Assembly: GCA_023408815.1 (NCBI GenBank)
Contig: JAEYJO010000057.1
Location: forward strand, 124,001-188,000
From: Bacillota bacterium
GTDB taxonomy: Bacteria; Bacillota; Clostridia; Lachnospirales; Lachnospiraceae
Direction: 5' to 3'
Length of the DNA stretch: 64,000 bases
In this document: positions 9,755 to 17,183 of the stretch, piece by piece
Numbering within the stretch: position 1 is the stretch's first letter
Layout: every line of letters begins with the position of its first letter
Made by a program: the position numbers and the translations under genes
Notes under the pieces: generated by a model
What the model was told of the DNA's origin: nothing
Seen by the model: only the letters and a program-made list of their open reading frames with translations
Database searches by the model: none

Positions 9755-10186
9755 TTAATTTTTCCCTTTTTGAAAAAACTCCAACTCCCTATTAAAAGCA
9801 TCGGCCACTCGCTTATCATTCAACCATGTGATTACATGCACGGAAACGAATACAAGCATAATAAAAAGAGCGAGAATGACGGAAAGTTCCGGTGAGAAAC
9901 GAACTCCCGAAGCATAATTGAGTCCGAAAATCATCGCCTCGATTAAAAACAGATGAAGCCCCTTCCTTACAATAGCTTCAACTACACTAAGCTCTCTTTT
10001 GGAGTAACTCACGATACCCAGAAGGGAGGACAACACCCCTATCAGGGGCGGAGAAAAAAAGGCGTAATAGCCGAAGGTGACCTCTTTGAGATAAACACTG
10101 CCTATGATGGCACTGCCTATAGTTATTAGAGTTGTACTGATGAAAAAGGCCGCAACCAAATCGGATATCAAATTTTTACATTTCAT
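9755..10186 (-). CDS. DUF3021 family membrane protein
   Basis: Small integral membrane protein, 143 residues, with four predicted spans (about residues 8-30, 40-60, 70-90 and 100-122) and a charged C-terminal tail. The sequence pattern and the place directly after a LytTR regulator match the DUF3021 family. The ATG at 10186 overlaps the regulator's stop as ATGA and has GGAGG upstream, so the pair is translationally coupled. Known LytTR-DUF3021 pairs behave as regulatory couples in which the membrane protein is thought to restrain the DNA-binding protein. That function is inferred here. Confidence 0.8.
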   Translation of the reverse strand: MKCKNLISDLVAAFFISTTLITIGSAIIGSVYLKEVTFGYYAFFSPPLIGVLSSLLGIVSYSKRELSVVEAIVRKGLHLFLIEAMIFGLNYASGVRFSPELSVILALFIMLVFVSVHVITWLNDKRVADAFNRELEFFQKGKN

Positions 10187-10632
10187 TTTATATTTCCTCC
10201 AAACACAGTCTCTCTGATCGAACCTATATACTGTCTTGAAATCATCACTCGCTCCCCATTTTTCAGATGGGCGAGAAAGCGGCCGTTCAGTGCAGGACTG
10301 ATGCTCTTTAGCTGCATGAGATTCAGCACCACGGACTTGGAGCAACGAATGAAATGATAAGCAGCATAAGCCCTCTCTGCCTCATACAGCCTGAGCTTTA
10401 TCTCAAATACCCGATTCTGCGTATAGGCGAACAACTTTTCATCTACCGCTTCAAAATAATAGATATCCTCCAGCTTGATTTTTACAATATGTCCGTTTTC
10501 CGCACCTGACAGCTCGATTCCTTTTGATATGGCATAGGTGTAAATATCCTTGATTTCCTGCGTCAGCTCGACACATTCAATGATCACCTGCTCTTGCTCC
10601 TTGTTCTCTATCTTCCTTACCGTCACTCTCAT
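10183..10632 (-). CDS. LytTR-domain DNA-binding regulator
   Basis: Regulator of 149 residues with no receiver domain. Residues about 45-145 form a LytTR DNA-binding domain, with the marks IYYFEAVDEKLFAYT and FIRCSKSVVLNLMQLKSI followed by NGRFLAHLKNGERVMISRQY. The first 45 residues have no recognised domain. It starts one base after the hydrolase stop, with AAGGA upstream, and overlaps the DUF3021 gene. It probably controls this small operon and perhaps other targets. Confidence 0.88.
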   Translation of the reverse strand: MRVTVRKIENKEQEQVIIECVELTQEIKDIYTYAISKGIELSGAENGHIVKIKLEDIYYFEAVDEKLFAYTQNRVFEIKLRLYEAERAYAAYHFIRCSKSVVLNLMQLKSISPALNGRFLAHLKNGERVMISRQYIGSIRETVFGGNIK

Positions 10633-10633
10633 G

Positions 10634-11944
10634 TCAATATTCCTTTTCTATTGCCAGCGTCCCTTCTCCCTTCAGGTAATAATCGAAAAAGGTGAGTACC
10701 ACATAATTTACATTCTCCATACATTTTCTGGCATCCACAGTACCTACCCCGAGCAGTCTTGCAAGCGGTGGTGAAACGATCGGCAAATCTGTAAAATTCA
10801 GATGGCCCGCATCATCGAAAATCACTTCTCTGTAATCGAGTGCTCGTTTGCCCACATAAAAATTCACATACCCATCTCCCGGTACTTCCAAAACTAAATC
10901 GTGTATTACCTTAGAATTCATATCCAGCAAGGGAATGGGATACGGCTCTTCATTGAATATTTCCGTACCATCCTTAAATCCGGCATATTCGCCTAACATA
11001 GTACCTTCCAAATCGATGACCGCAGCAATATCCTTCCGCTCCCTTCCAACTTGAACGGATGCTGCCCCGCCGAGAGAATGCCCGAATAAACCAATCTTAT
11101 TTCCATCGATTCTGGAAAAGGGAATCTTATTTACGGTATCCGCTTTCTCCAAAATAGTATCCAGAACAAAATTTATATCCTCTGTCCTCACCTTCATCCA
11201 TTCCCGGCTGTTCAAATAGGTCGTCATTTCCTTATCCGAATTATCCTCACCCTCAGGCGTTTCATCCGAGTTCATGGTATAAATCTGCTCAATGAATTCC
11301 TTGGAAGCATAGGTCGTCTTTCCGTTTACATCCTTGACAAACATCGCATGGTAAGGATGTCCTATACTAACCACAACATATCCATGGGAAGCCAGCTCAG
11401 TATAGGTCGAGTTGTTGCTGTCAATAACGCCGAATGCTCCATGCGAAAAAATAATTAACGGATAAGTTCCACCCTCGGCAGGATACCAGAACTTCACAGT
11501 TACTGACCTGTTTTCGCCAATGTCTGAAAAGGTTTCCATGCGGTTCTCGTCTGCATAAGTGTATTCCGCAATTTCTACTGCATGGTCTCCCGTTACCGGA
11601 AGCGGCTTATACTGGGGAAATAAAAATGCCGGTAACAATGCCAAAAGATAAACTGCGATATTGGCCAGAAAAAGCACTGCCATCTTTCCTTTCCCATAGG
11701 GCTTACCTTTACCTTTGCGCTCTGCGAACAAACCCATACAAGCCTGAAACAGCAAGACTAACAGTATCGCACCGTATCTCGAAATCCCTTCCAATACACC
11801 GATAATAAGCAATAGGGCTAAAATTACAGTACAGACCATCTTCCAAATATATTTTTCTCTTTTCCTAACGCTTCCCGCATTGAGCGCCCAAAACAAAAAA
11901 ATGATTTCTCCTATAATCAGCGGAATCAATATTACAGTTCCCAT
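10634..11944 (-). CDS. Membrane-anchored alpha/beta hydrolase (PAF acetylhydrolase-like)
   Basis: Protein of 436 residues with three or four N-terminal membrane spans (to about residue 108) followed by an alpha/beta hydrolase domain. The oxyanion segment is PLIIFSHGAFG, the nucleophile elbow GHSLGG lies near residue 288, and a likely catalytic His is in DDAGHLNF near residue 383. The domain resembles platelet-activating-factor acetylhydrolase/dienelactone-type esterases. It is the first gene of the operon with the LytTR regulator and DUF3021 protein, with AGGAGG upstream of the ATG. The substrate is unknown; a lipid or cell-envelope ester is plausible given the membrane anchor. Confidence 0.85.
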   Translation of the reverse strand: MGTVILIPLIIGEIIFLFWALNAGSVRKREKYIWKMVCTVILALLLIIGVLEGISRYGAILLVLLFQACMGLFAERKGKGKPYGKGKMAVLFLANIAVYLLALLPAFLFPQYKPLPVTGDHAVEIAEYTYADENRMETFSDIGENRSVTVKFWYPAEGGTYPLIIFSHGAFGVIDSNNSTYTELASHGYVVVSIGHPYHAMFVKDVNGKTTYASKEFIEQIYTMNSDETPEGEDNSDKEMTTYLNSREWMKVRTEDINFVLDTILEKADTVNKIPFSRIDGNKIGLFGHSLGGAASVQVGRERKDIAAVIDLEGTMLGEYAGFKDGTEIFNEEPYPIPLLDMNSKVIHDLVLEVPGDGYVNFYVGKRALDYREVIFDDAGHLNFTDLPIVSPPLARLLGVGTVDARKCMENVNYVVLTFFDYYLKGEGTLAIEKEY

Positions 11945-11957
11945 TTAAAAGCCTCCT

Positions 11958-11989
11958 ATGTTTTGTATGATTTATCTTATACAAAACAT
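11958..11989 (-). promoter_or_regulatory. 32-bp perfect inverted repeat before the hydrolase operon
   Basis: Eleven-base arms ATGTTTTGTAT and ATACAAAACAT are separated by ten bases and end right at the hydrolase AGGAGG site. A TATAAG box lies in the repeat on the minus strand. It could be an operator covering the promoter, for example for the LytTR protein, or an mRNA hairpin next to the ribosome-binding site. Confidence 0.5.
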
Positions 11990-12062
11990 AACACATCCAC
12001 ACAGTGCGGGCTATCATTCGCCGGATAAGATGCTTCTTGAACGGATGAGATACCTTTTTCGC

Positions 12063-12539
12063 TTATAATTTTTTTAGTTTGACAGGAATGAAGCTTTCCA
12101 TCTGTGCCCACCCCTGCGCTCTTATTATTGGCTCAGGAGTTATAATGTGACCCATCGCATAGTGGTTGGCGCGAACATCCAGTTCCAGTATTTCCGATTC
12201 CTCGATGTACTTAAGTGCTTCCTCATATAACCTTCCGCCGGTTTCCTCATCTCCGTCTTTATATACATAAGTGAGGTAATAACCGCCTTCAAAGTCAATG
12301 ACCTCATTTTCTCCGTCATCCATACCCTCGCTCAGTGCCCACATCCATATCATTCCTTGCTTAGCCTCATCAAAATACAAAAAATCACGTGGCATAAAAC
12401 TGTCCCTGTCACTCGGCTTTATCGCCGAAAAATAAGTATCGAACTTTCCTAAAATACCCGTCGGAGAAAAATCGAAGTTCTTATCCGGCTTCGAAGACGC
12501 CGCCCTAAATGGGGGCAATGATATTACTCTGAATCTCAT
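12063..12539 (-). CDS. Stand-alone GyrI-like effector-binding protein
   Basis: Soluble protein of 158 residues resembling the GyrI-like/AraC effector-binding (SRPBCC-related) fold: an early phrase MRFRVISLPPFRAA, a central GGYYLTYVYKDGDEET and a C-terminal IRAQGWAQMESFIPVKL. No DNA-binding domain is attached. Such domains bind amphipathic small molecules or, as in GyrI, proteins. The ATG at 12539 has GGGAGG eight bases upstream; an in-frame ATG at 12563 does not. It lies between the hydrolase operon and a divergent SGNH gene. Family call moderate; ligand unknown. Confidence 0.65.
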   Translation of the reverse strand: MRFRVISLPPFRAASSKPDKNFDFSPTGILGKFDTYFSAIKPSDRDSFMPRDFLYFDEAKQGMIWMWALSEGMDDGENEVIDFEGGYYLTYVYKDGDEETGGRLYEEALKYIEESEILELDVRANHYAMGHIITPEPIIRAQGWAQMESFIPVKLKKL

Positions 12540-12596
12540 GTATTCTCCCTCCCTAATCCACATTTTCCATATACAATTTTATGCATACTTCTTTTT

Positions 12597-12614
12597 GAGT
12601 ATTTTATCATACTC
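12597..12614. repeat. Inverted repeat in the divergent intergenic region
   Basis: GAGTAT-TTTATC-ATACTC has six-base perfect arms and lies about 60 bases upstream of the GyrI-like gene in a region of divergent transcription. It could be an operator. No regulator can be tied to it from sequence. Confidence 0.3.
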
Positions 12615-12664
12615 TTTAGGGCTTTACTACTTACAGATTGCATCGTATATAAAATTTCGATATA

Positions 12665-12694
12665 TTGGACAGTATATTGATTCGCTATTATAAT
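12665..12694 (+). promoter_or_regulatory. Promoter of the SGNH hydrolase gene
   Basis: TTGGAC and TATAAT are separated by 18 bases on the plus strand, about 95 bases before the chosen start codon. It fits a sigma-A-type promoter. Confidence 0.6.
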
Positions 12695-12790
12695 AAAAGA
12701 AATCCCAGAGTTATTTGTGTCGTAACACGATAATTGCGAAGGAATGGAACCGCTATACATAAATATGCAAACATGAAATGGAGAAAAATT

Positions 12791-13450
12791 ATGAACGAAA
12801 ACGAAATTTCGGAGCTGGTGAGACGATCACAAAAAGAGAGAGTTGATAAATTGATGTTCTTAAACCAATATGCAAAAAAAGGACAGATTCTCTTTACCGG
12901 ATCATCTTTAATGGAGCAGTTTCCGGTTGATGAGTTATTAATTAACTGTGGACTGAATATTGTTATTTACAACCGAGGGGTTAGTGGTTTCACCACCACT
13001 GATATGCTTGAAAATATGCCTGAAATGGTATTCGCTGTTGAACCGTCAAAAATTTTTATTAATATTGGTTCTAATGATATTGCCGCAGTAAATTTTACAT
13101 CGGAACACTTAATAGAAAACTATGAAAAAATCTTGACACAGATTAAAACAATTCTTCCCCAGACCAAAATCTATGTGATGGCATATTATCCAGTCAACGA
13201 AGTGGATAAATTATCAGGTAATGACGAGGGCGGATTGGCCTTTAAAAACAGAAACAATAAAACCATAGGAAAAGTTAATCTCGAAATCGAACAAATGACA
13301 AAACGACTATGCTGTCGTTTTATTAATGTCAATTCGGGACTTACCGATTGCCAGAGAAGGCTCAAAAAGGAGTATACGATTGAAGGCATTCATATGTATG
13401 CTAATGCTTATCATAAAATATTACAAAATATGCTCCCTTATATAGTGTAA
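12791..13450 (+). CDS. SGNH/GDSL-type hydrolase
   Basis: Esterase-like protein of 219 residues. SGNH blocks are visible: Ser39 in FTGSSL (block I), Gly63 in NRGVSG (block II), Asn95 in IGSND (block III) and His201 in EGIHMYANAY (block V). The acid that normally precedes the His as DxxH is Glu198, a conservative change. No signal peptide is seen. The ATG at 12791 has GGAGA eight bases upstream; the longer frame from 12734 has no site. The gene is visibly more A+T-rich than its neighbours and is on the opposite strand, suggesting acquisition by transfer. Its substrate is unknown. Confidence 0.85.
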   Translation: MNENEISELVRRSQKERVDKLMFLNQYAKKGQILFTGSSLMEQFPVDELLINCGLNIVIYNRGVSGFTTTDMLENMPEMVFAVEPSKIFINIGSNDIAAVNFTSEHLIENYEKILTQIKTILPQTKIYVMAYYPVNEVDKLSGNDEGGLAFKNRNNKTIGKVNLEIEQMTKRLCCRFINVNSGLTDCQRRLKKEYTIEGIHMYANAYHKILQNMLPYIV

Positions 13451-13614
13451 TATTGAAATCCATTAAACAACAAAAACTGACGTAAAATTTCAGTATTTAT
13501 TATGGCGCAAAACATCTAGTTCAACCGGATGAAATAAACGATATATCAGGTTCCACTATTTATATAACTTAATATAATAATATTAATAATTATGTCTTTT
13601 TTTGGAGAAAATAA

Positions 13615-14127
13615 ATGGATTATTCTAATCAGAACGACTTTTCAGATGCTAAGCAAAGAGAACAAGCGAGAACTCCTACGCCCCCACCTCCACCGCCCCC
13701 ATTTCCAGGGATACCTAGACCAGGTTCCGGGCCTGGATTTGGACCTGGACCTGGTTTTGGACCCGGACCTGGTTTTGGACCTGGGCCCGGACCCGGATTT
13801 GGACCTGGACCTGGTTTTGGACCCGGACCTAGACCCGGCCCCGGGCCTGGCCCATTTCCTGAAGGCCCCCGTTCAGGCGCCCCCACATCGGCACCTCCAA
13901 ACTACACCCCTTCCAGGCAGATAACTACCTTCCGGGTTGATCCTTCCTCCATTCGAAACTGTCTGGGACGATTCACCTATGTCTGGTTGAGTAATGGGGA
14001 TGAGTTCTGGATGTTCCCTGTTCAGGTGAGCCGCAATACCGTAACCGGATTCCGTTGGAACCGGTTCTTCCGATGGAGCTTTTTCGGAGTGTCTCTAAAT
14101 AGAATCGACGCATTTACGTGCGTTTAG
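13615..14127 (+). CDS. Gly/Pro-repeat protein with conserved-looking C-terminal domain
   Basis: A protein of 170 residues in three parts: a polar N-terminus (1-20), a low-complexity stretch (about 21-100) with a proline run and repeated GFGPGP hexamers, and a Trp/Phe/Arg-rich C-terminal domain (about 105-170) beginning near NYTPSRQITTFRV. The C-terminus looks folded and resembles small clostridial proteins that pair a PPN-TPS linker with a FTYVWLSNG-type domain. That resemblance is from memory, not from a search. No signal peptide or membrane span is present. GGAG lies nine bases before the ATG. The function is unknown; a surface or spore-coat role is only speculation. Confidence 0.7.
   Translation: MDYSNQNDFSDAKQREQARTPTPPPPPPPFPGIPRPGSGPGFGPGPGFGPGPGFGPGPGPGFGPGPGFGPGPRPGPGPGPFPEGPRSGAPTSAPPNYTPSRQITTFRVDPSSIRNCLGRFTYVWLSNGDEFWMFPVQVSRNTVTGFRWNRFFRWSFFGVSLNRIDAFTCV
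13728..13850 (+). repeat. Tandem 18-bp repeat coding for GFGPGP units
   Basis: About five imperfect copies of an 18-base unit encode Gly-Phe-Gly-Pro-Gly-Pro. Codon choice varies between copies (GGA/GGT/GGG, CCT/CCC). Such arrays are prone to slippage, so copy number may vary among strains. Confidence 0.85.
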
Positions 14128-14138
14128 TTTCAAATGAA

Positions 14139-14175
14139 AACAGCACCACCCCTTCTGATTTGCGGTGGTGCTGTT
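14139..14175. terminator. Shared terminator between convergent genes
   Basis: A perfect 12-bp stem, AACAGCACCACC with GGTGGTGCTGTT, and a 13-base loop lie between the Gly/Pro protein (plus) and lgt (minus). The minus-strand reading is followed by TTTTCATTT and is the better terminator; the plus reading has only a weak T tract. Confidence 0.8.
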
Positions 14176-14207
14176 AATCTTATAATACGATGCTTTTGAA
14201 TATTTTA

Positions 14208-15031
14208 TTAAGATATTGAAATCAAATACTTCCCGTTATATCCCTTATTTGTTATACATCTTTTCTTTATTAAAACCAGTAAAACACCTCCGCCGATTAT
14301 CAAAAGAAATGAAAGAATTTGAGACACGCGTATTCCTCCAAATAAGTAAAGGCTGTCTGTTCTTAATCCCTCAATAAAAAACCTTGCCGTTCCATAACCG
14401 ATAAGATAAGCTGAGAGCAATACCCCGTCCTTTTTAGTTTTTCCGGAAATAATCAGCACAAGTATAAACAACAATAAGTTACACATACTCTCATAAAAAA
14501 AAGTGGCCTGATGCCATTCCGACACCGCATCAATATATACTCCATAAGGGAAAAACTGAAGCTTTGGATTCATAATAATTGCTCCATATGCTTCCTGATT
14601 CATGAAATTGCCCCATCGTCCAATCGCCTGTCCTAATATTAAACTGGGTATCGCTAAATCGATCAATTTAAAAAGCGGAAATTTATTAATCCTGCAAAAA
14701 ACTACTGCGCATAAAAAGCCTCCGATCACTCCACCATAAATAGCCAGCCCGCCTTCTCTGATTGCAAATATCTTCAATGGGTTATTCAAATACTTTTCCA
14801 ATTCAAAAAACACATAGTATAAACGAGCGCAAATAATAGCAATTGGAAGCGCGATAAGAATAAAATCAAATCCGATTTATATCCATTTTTCTTCGCCCTG
14901 TAATCAGCAAGAAACACCCCCAGCAACATACCAAATCCAATAATCACTCCATACCAGGCTATATTAAAGCCTTCAATTCCAAACAAATCTTCCACCGCGA
15001 ATCTATTCAACTTATCCTCCAACCTTATCAT
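14208..15031 (-). pseudogene. lgt: Prolipoprotein diacylglyceryl transferase, frameshifted
   Basis: Lgt transfers diacylglycerol from phosphatidylglycerol to the lipobox Cys of prolipoproteins. Two frames together give a nearly full enzyme. The 5' frame (15031-14786) carries FNIAWYGVIIGFGMLLG. The 3' frame (14813-14208) carries LAIYGGVIGG, the Lgt signature GRWGNFMNQEAYG and the C-terminal membrane part. Family similarity passes from one frame to the other at an A4 run on the plus strand, 14862-14865; adding one base there restores LIALPIAIICARLYYVFFELE. An alternative TTG start at 15010 has GGAGG upstream. The gene has its own promoter and terminator. It is either a real one-base deletion or a sequencing error. 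A second lgt elsewhere would be needed if it is dead. Confidence 0.85.
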
Positions 15032-15078
15032 TTATAAAAAATCATGAATACTGTTTAATCAACCTACTTGTAAAAATC

Positions 15079-15108
15079 ATTATAACCACATTTCCCATCG
15101 TTTGACAA
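15079..15108 (-). promoter_or_regulatory. Promoter of lgt
   Basis: TTGTCA and TATAAT with an 18-base spacer on the minus strand, about 50 bases before the lgt start. This is a good sigma-A match. Confidence 0.7.
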
Positions 15109-15196
15109 GGTTTTACCATTTTCATAATAGCTTTTATCAACTTATCTTCAAAGGCAGGTGATATTCTGCAATATTTTAAAAAATTCTAAAATGCGT

Positions 15197-15230
15197 AAAA
15201 GGAGCCGGAAAAACAACGCTTTCCGGCTCC
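15197..15230 (-). terminator. Terminator of rpsB-tsf
   Basis: An 11-bp stem, GGAGCCGGAAA with TTTCCGGCTCC, an eight-base loop and a following TTTT on the minus strand, 25 bases after the tsf stop codon. Confidence 0.9.
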
Positions 15231-15254
15231 ATAGATTTATTTCTCAATGTGAGA

Positions 15255-16190
15255 TTAGTTTCCCATCTGTTTTGCAACTTCCTCTGCAAAATTCTCTTCC
15301 TTCTTCTCCAGACCTTCACCCGTCTCAAAACGAACGAATTTCTTCAGCGAAAGATTGGCACCATTCTCCTTAGCAACCTGAGCAACATACTGAGCAACGG
15401 TTTGCTTTCCGTCCTCTGCTTTTACGTAGGTCTGCTCTAAGAGGCATACCTCTTTCAGCTCTTTGTTAAGACGTCCTAATACCGCGCCTTCGATAACCTT
15501 CTCCGGCTTACCGGCCATTTTAGGATCCTGAGCGATCTGCGCTGCGATGATTTCCTTCTCGTGTGCTTTGTATTCTTCAGAAACCTCTTCCGTAGATACA
15601 TATTTGGGGGAAAGTGCAGCAACCTGCATAGCGAGGTTCGTAAGAGCTTCCTTTACCGCATCGTTCACAACATCCGTAGTTGCTTCTACGATAACGCCGA
15701 TTCTTCCGCCGCCATGTACGTAAGTTACTACACAGCCGTTCTCAGCTATTACTTTTTCAAATCTTCTGATATTCAAATTCTCGCCGATAACAGAAACCTT
15801 TTCTACCAACGCTTCTTTTACCGTCTTAGAAGAATCCTCTTTCCACGCCTCAGCCATAAATGCATCAATATCTGCCGCATTAGATACTACTGCCTGCTCT
15901 GCAACATTCTCAACGAACTTCTGAAAATCTTCATTCTTTGCAACGAAATCTGTCTCGGAGTTAACTTCAACAACTGCTGCACATTTTTCACCGTCCGTAG
16001 CTACGCGGCAAAGTCCTTCGGCTGCAATTCTTCCTGCTTTCTTCTCCGCCTTAGCCTGACCATTCTTTCTTAAATATTCTACGGAAGCTTCCATATCGCC
16101 GTTGTTCTCGGTAAGCGCCTTTTTACAGTCCATCATACCCGCACCGGTCAATTCTCTTAATTCTTTTACCATTCCTGCCGTGATGCTCAT
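15255..16190 (-). CDS. tsf: Translation elongation factor Ts
   Basis: Nucleotide-exchange factor that regenerates EF-Tu-GTP in the cytoplasm. 311 residues. The N-terminal UBA-like segment MVKELRELTGAGMMDCKKAL is diagnostic, as is the core KCAAVVEVNSETDFVAKNEDF with the TDFV motif that contacts EF-Tu. It lies 42 bases after rpsB, the usual bacterial pair, and ends at a strong terminator. Confidence 0.98.
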   Translation of the reverse strand: MSITAGMVKELRELTGAGMMDCKKALTENNGDMEASVEYLRKNGQAKAEKKAGRIAAEGLCRVATDGEKCAAVVEVNSETDFVAKNEDFQKFVENVAEQAVVSNAADIDAFMAEAWKEDSSKTVKEALVEKVSVIGENLNIRRFEKVIAENGCVVTYVHGGGRIGVIVEATTDVVNDAVKEALTNLAMQVAALSPKYVSTEEVSEEYKAHEKEIIAAQIAQDPKMAGKPEKVIEGAVLGRLNKELKEVCLLEQTYVKAEDGKQTVAQYVAQVAKENGANLSLKKFVRFETGEGLEKKEENFAEEVAKQMGN

Positions 16191-16232
16191 TTAAATAACC
16201 ATTCCTTTCTTCGCACTATTCTATACTATGGC

Positions 16233-16997
16233 TTATTCTGCCGCAATTTCTTCCATATCGGTTGCTTCTGTAGCCTCAGCTGTCATTTCTTCAGCCACTT
16301 CTGTAAAAGCTTCCTCTCCCTGATTAGCTTCAATTACAGCGTCAGCCATCTTGGAAACGATTAATTTTACGGCTCTGATAGCATCGTCATTTCCCGGGAT
16401 GATATAATCAAGTTCTTCAGGATCGCTATTCGTATCACCGATTCCAATCAATGTAATGCCCAGCGTATGAGCTTCCTGCACACAGATTCTTTCCTTCTTA
16501 GGATCTACTACGAAAATAGCATCGGGAATCCTTGTCATGTCTTTGATTCCACCCAGATTCTTCTCTAACTTCTCCCACTCCTTCTTGAGTGCGATAACTT
16601 CTTTCTTGGGAAGAACATCGAAGGTTCCGTCCTGGGACATCTGCTCGATCTTCTTCAATCTGTCAATTCTGCTGCGAATCGTCTTGAAGTTGGTGAGCAT
16701 ACCGCCTAACCATCTTTCATTTACATAGAACATTCCGCAACGCTCTGCTTCTGATTTAACGGCATCCTGTGCCTGCTTTTTCGTACCAACAAAAAGAATT
16801 GTCCCGCCCTGAGTTGCGATATCAAATACCGCCTTGTAAGCTTCATCAACCTTGCCTACAGACTTCTGTAAATCGATGATGTGGATACCATTTCTCTCCG
16901 TAAAGATGTAAGGAGCCATCTTAGGATTCCATCTTCTCGTCTGATGTCCGAAATGAACACCTGCCTCTAATAACTGTTTCATTGAAATAACGCTCAT
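16233..16997 (-). CDS. rpsB: 30S ribosomal protein S2
   Basis: Small-subunit ribosomal protein, 254 residues. It begins MSVISMKQLLEAGVHFGHQT and contains FVGTKKQAQDAV and RWLGGMLTNFKTI, all typical of S2. An acidic, Ala/Glu/Thr-rich tail extends beyond residue 225. GGAGG lies upstream of the ATG. It is the first gene of the rpsB-tsf operon and has a structured leader of about 110 bases. Confidence 0.98.
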   Translation of the reverse strand: MSVISMKQLLEAGVHFGHQTRRWNPKMAPYIFTERNGIHIIDLQKSVGKVDEAYKAVFDIATQGGTILFVGTKKQAQDAVKSEAERCGMFYVNERWLGGMLTNFKTIRSRIDRLKKIEQMSQDGTFDVLPKKEVIALKKEWEKLEKNLGGIKDMTRIPDAIFVVDPKKERICVQEAHTLGITLIGIGDTNSDPEELDYIIPGNDDAIRAVKLIVSKMADAVIEANQGEEAFTEVAEEMTAEATEATDMEEIAAE

Positions 16998-17108
16998 GTT
17001 TCTACCTCCATTTGGTTAATTTGCTTCCGCGTACCTTACGCTCCATTGCCTACCTTAAGCGTCAAAAGCACCGACAATGAATGGATACACGTGTTTTTTA
17101 GTCACAAC
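16998..17108 (-). promoter_or_regulatory. rpsB 5' leader with nested hairpin
   Basis: The leader can fold ACGCT with AGCGT around a short loop, enclosed by GCTTTTG with CGCGGAAGC. Many bacterial rpsB leaders are feedback-controlled by S2. Whether this one is cannot be told from sequence alone. Confidence 0.35.
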
Positions 17109-17114
17109 ATTCGA

Positions 17115-17144
17115 ATTATAACATAACAAAAACCCTTCTGACAA
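17115..17144 (-). promoter_or_regulatory. Promoter of rpsB-tsf
   Basis: TTGTCA and TATAAT with an 18-base spacer. The -35 box lies in the loop and stem of the terminator of the preceding fla/che operon, so the two signals share sequence. Confidence 0.75.
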
Positions 17145-17152
17145 GGGCTTTT
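17128..17152 (-). terminator. Terminator of the fla/che operon
   Basis: The minus strand reads AAAAGCCCTT, loop GTCAG, then AAGGGTTTTT, giving a ten-pair stem and a T tract 32 bases after the YceG-like gene. It ends the long motility transcript. Confidence 0.8.
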
Positions 17153-17183
17153 GCGAAATTTGCTGAAATTATTGTATTAATTT

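Noticed and set aside
13728..13850. CRISPR-like array
   Set aside because: The units are contiguous coding hexapeptide repeats without spacers.
13592..13924. Asp/Leu-rich frame over the Gly/Pro repeat
   Set aside because: It is a frame shadow of the repeat. The frame starting at 13615 has a ribosome site and a complex C-terminal domain.
14164..14185. Strong plus-strand terminator for the Gly/Pro gene
   Set aside because: The stem is good but no T tract follows on the plus strand; it is kept as a shared hairpin that is stronger in the minus direction.
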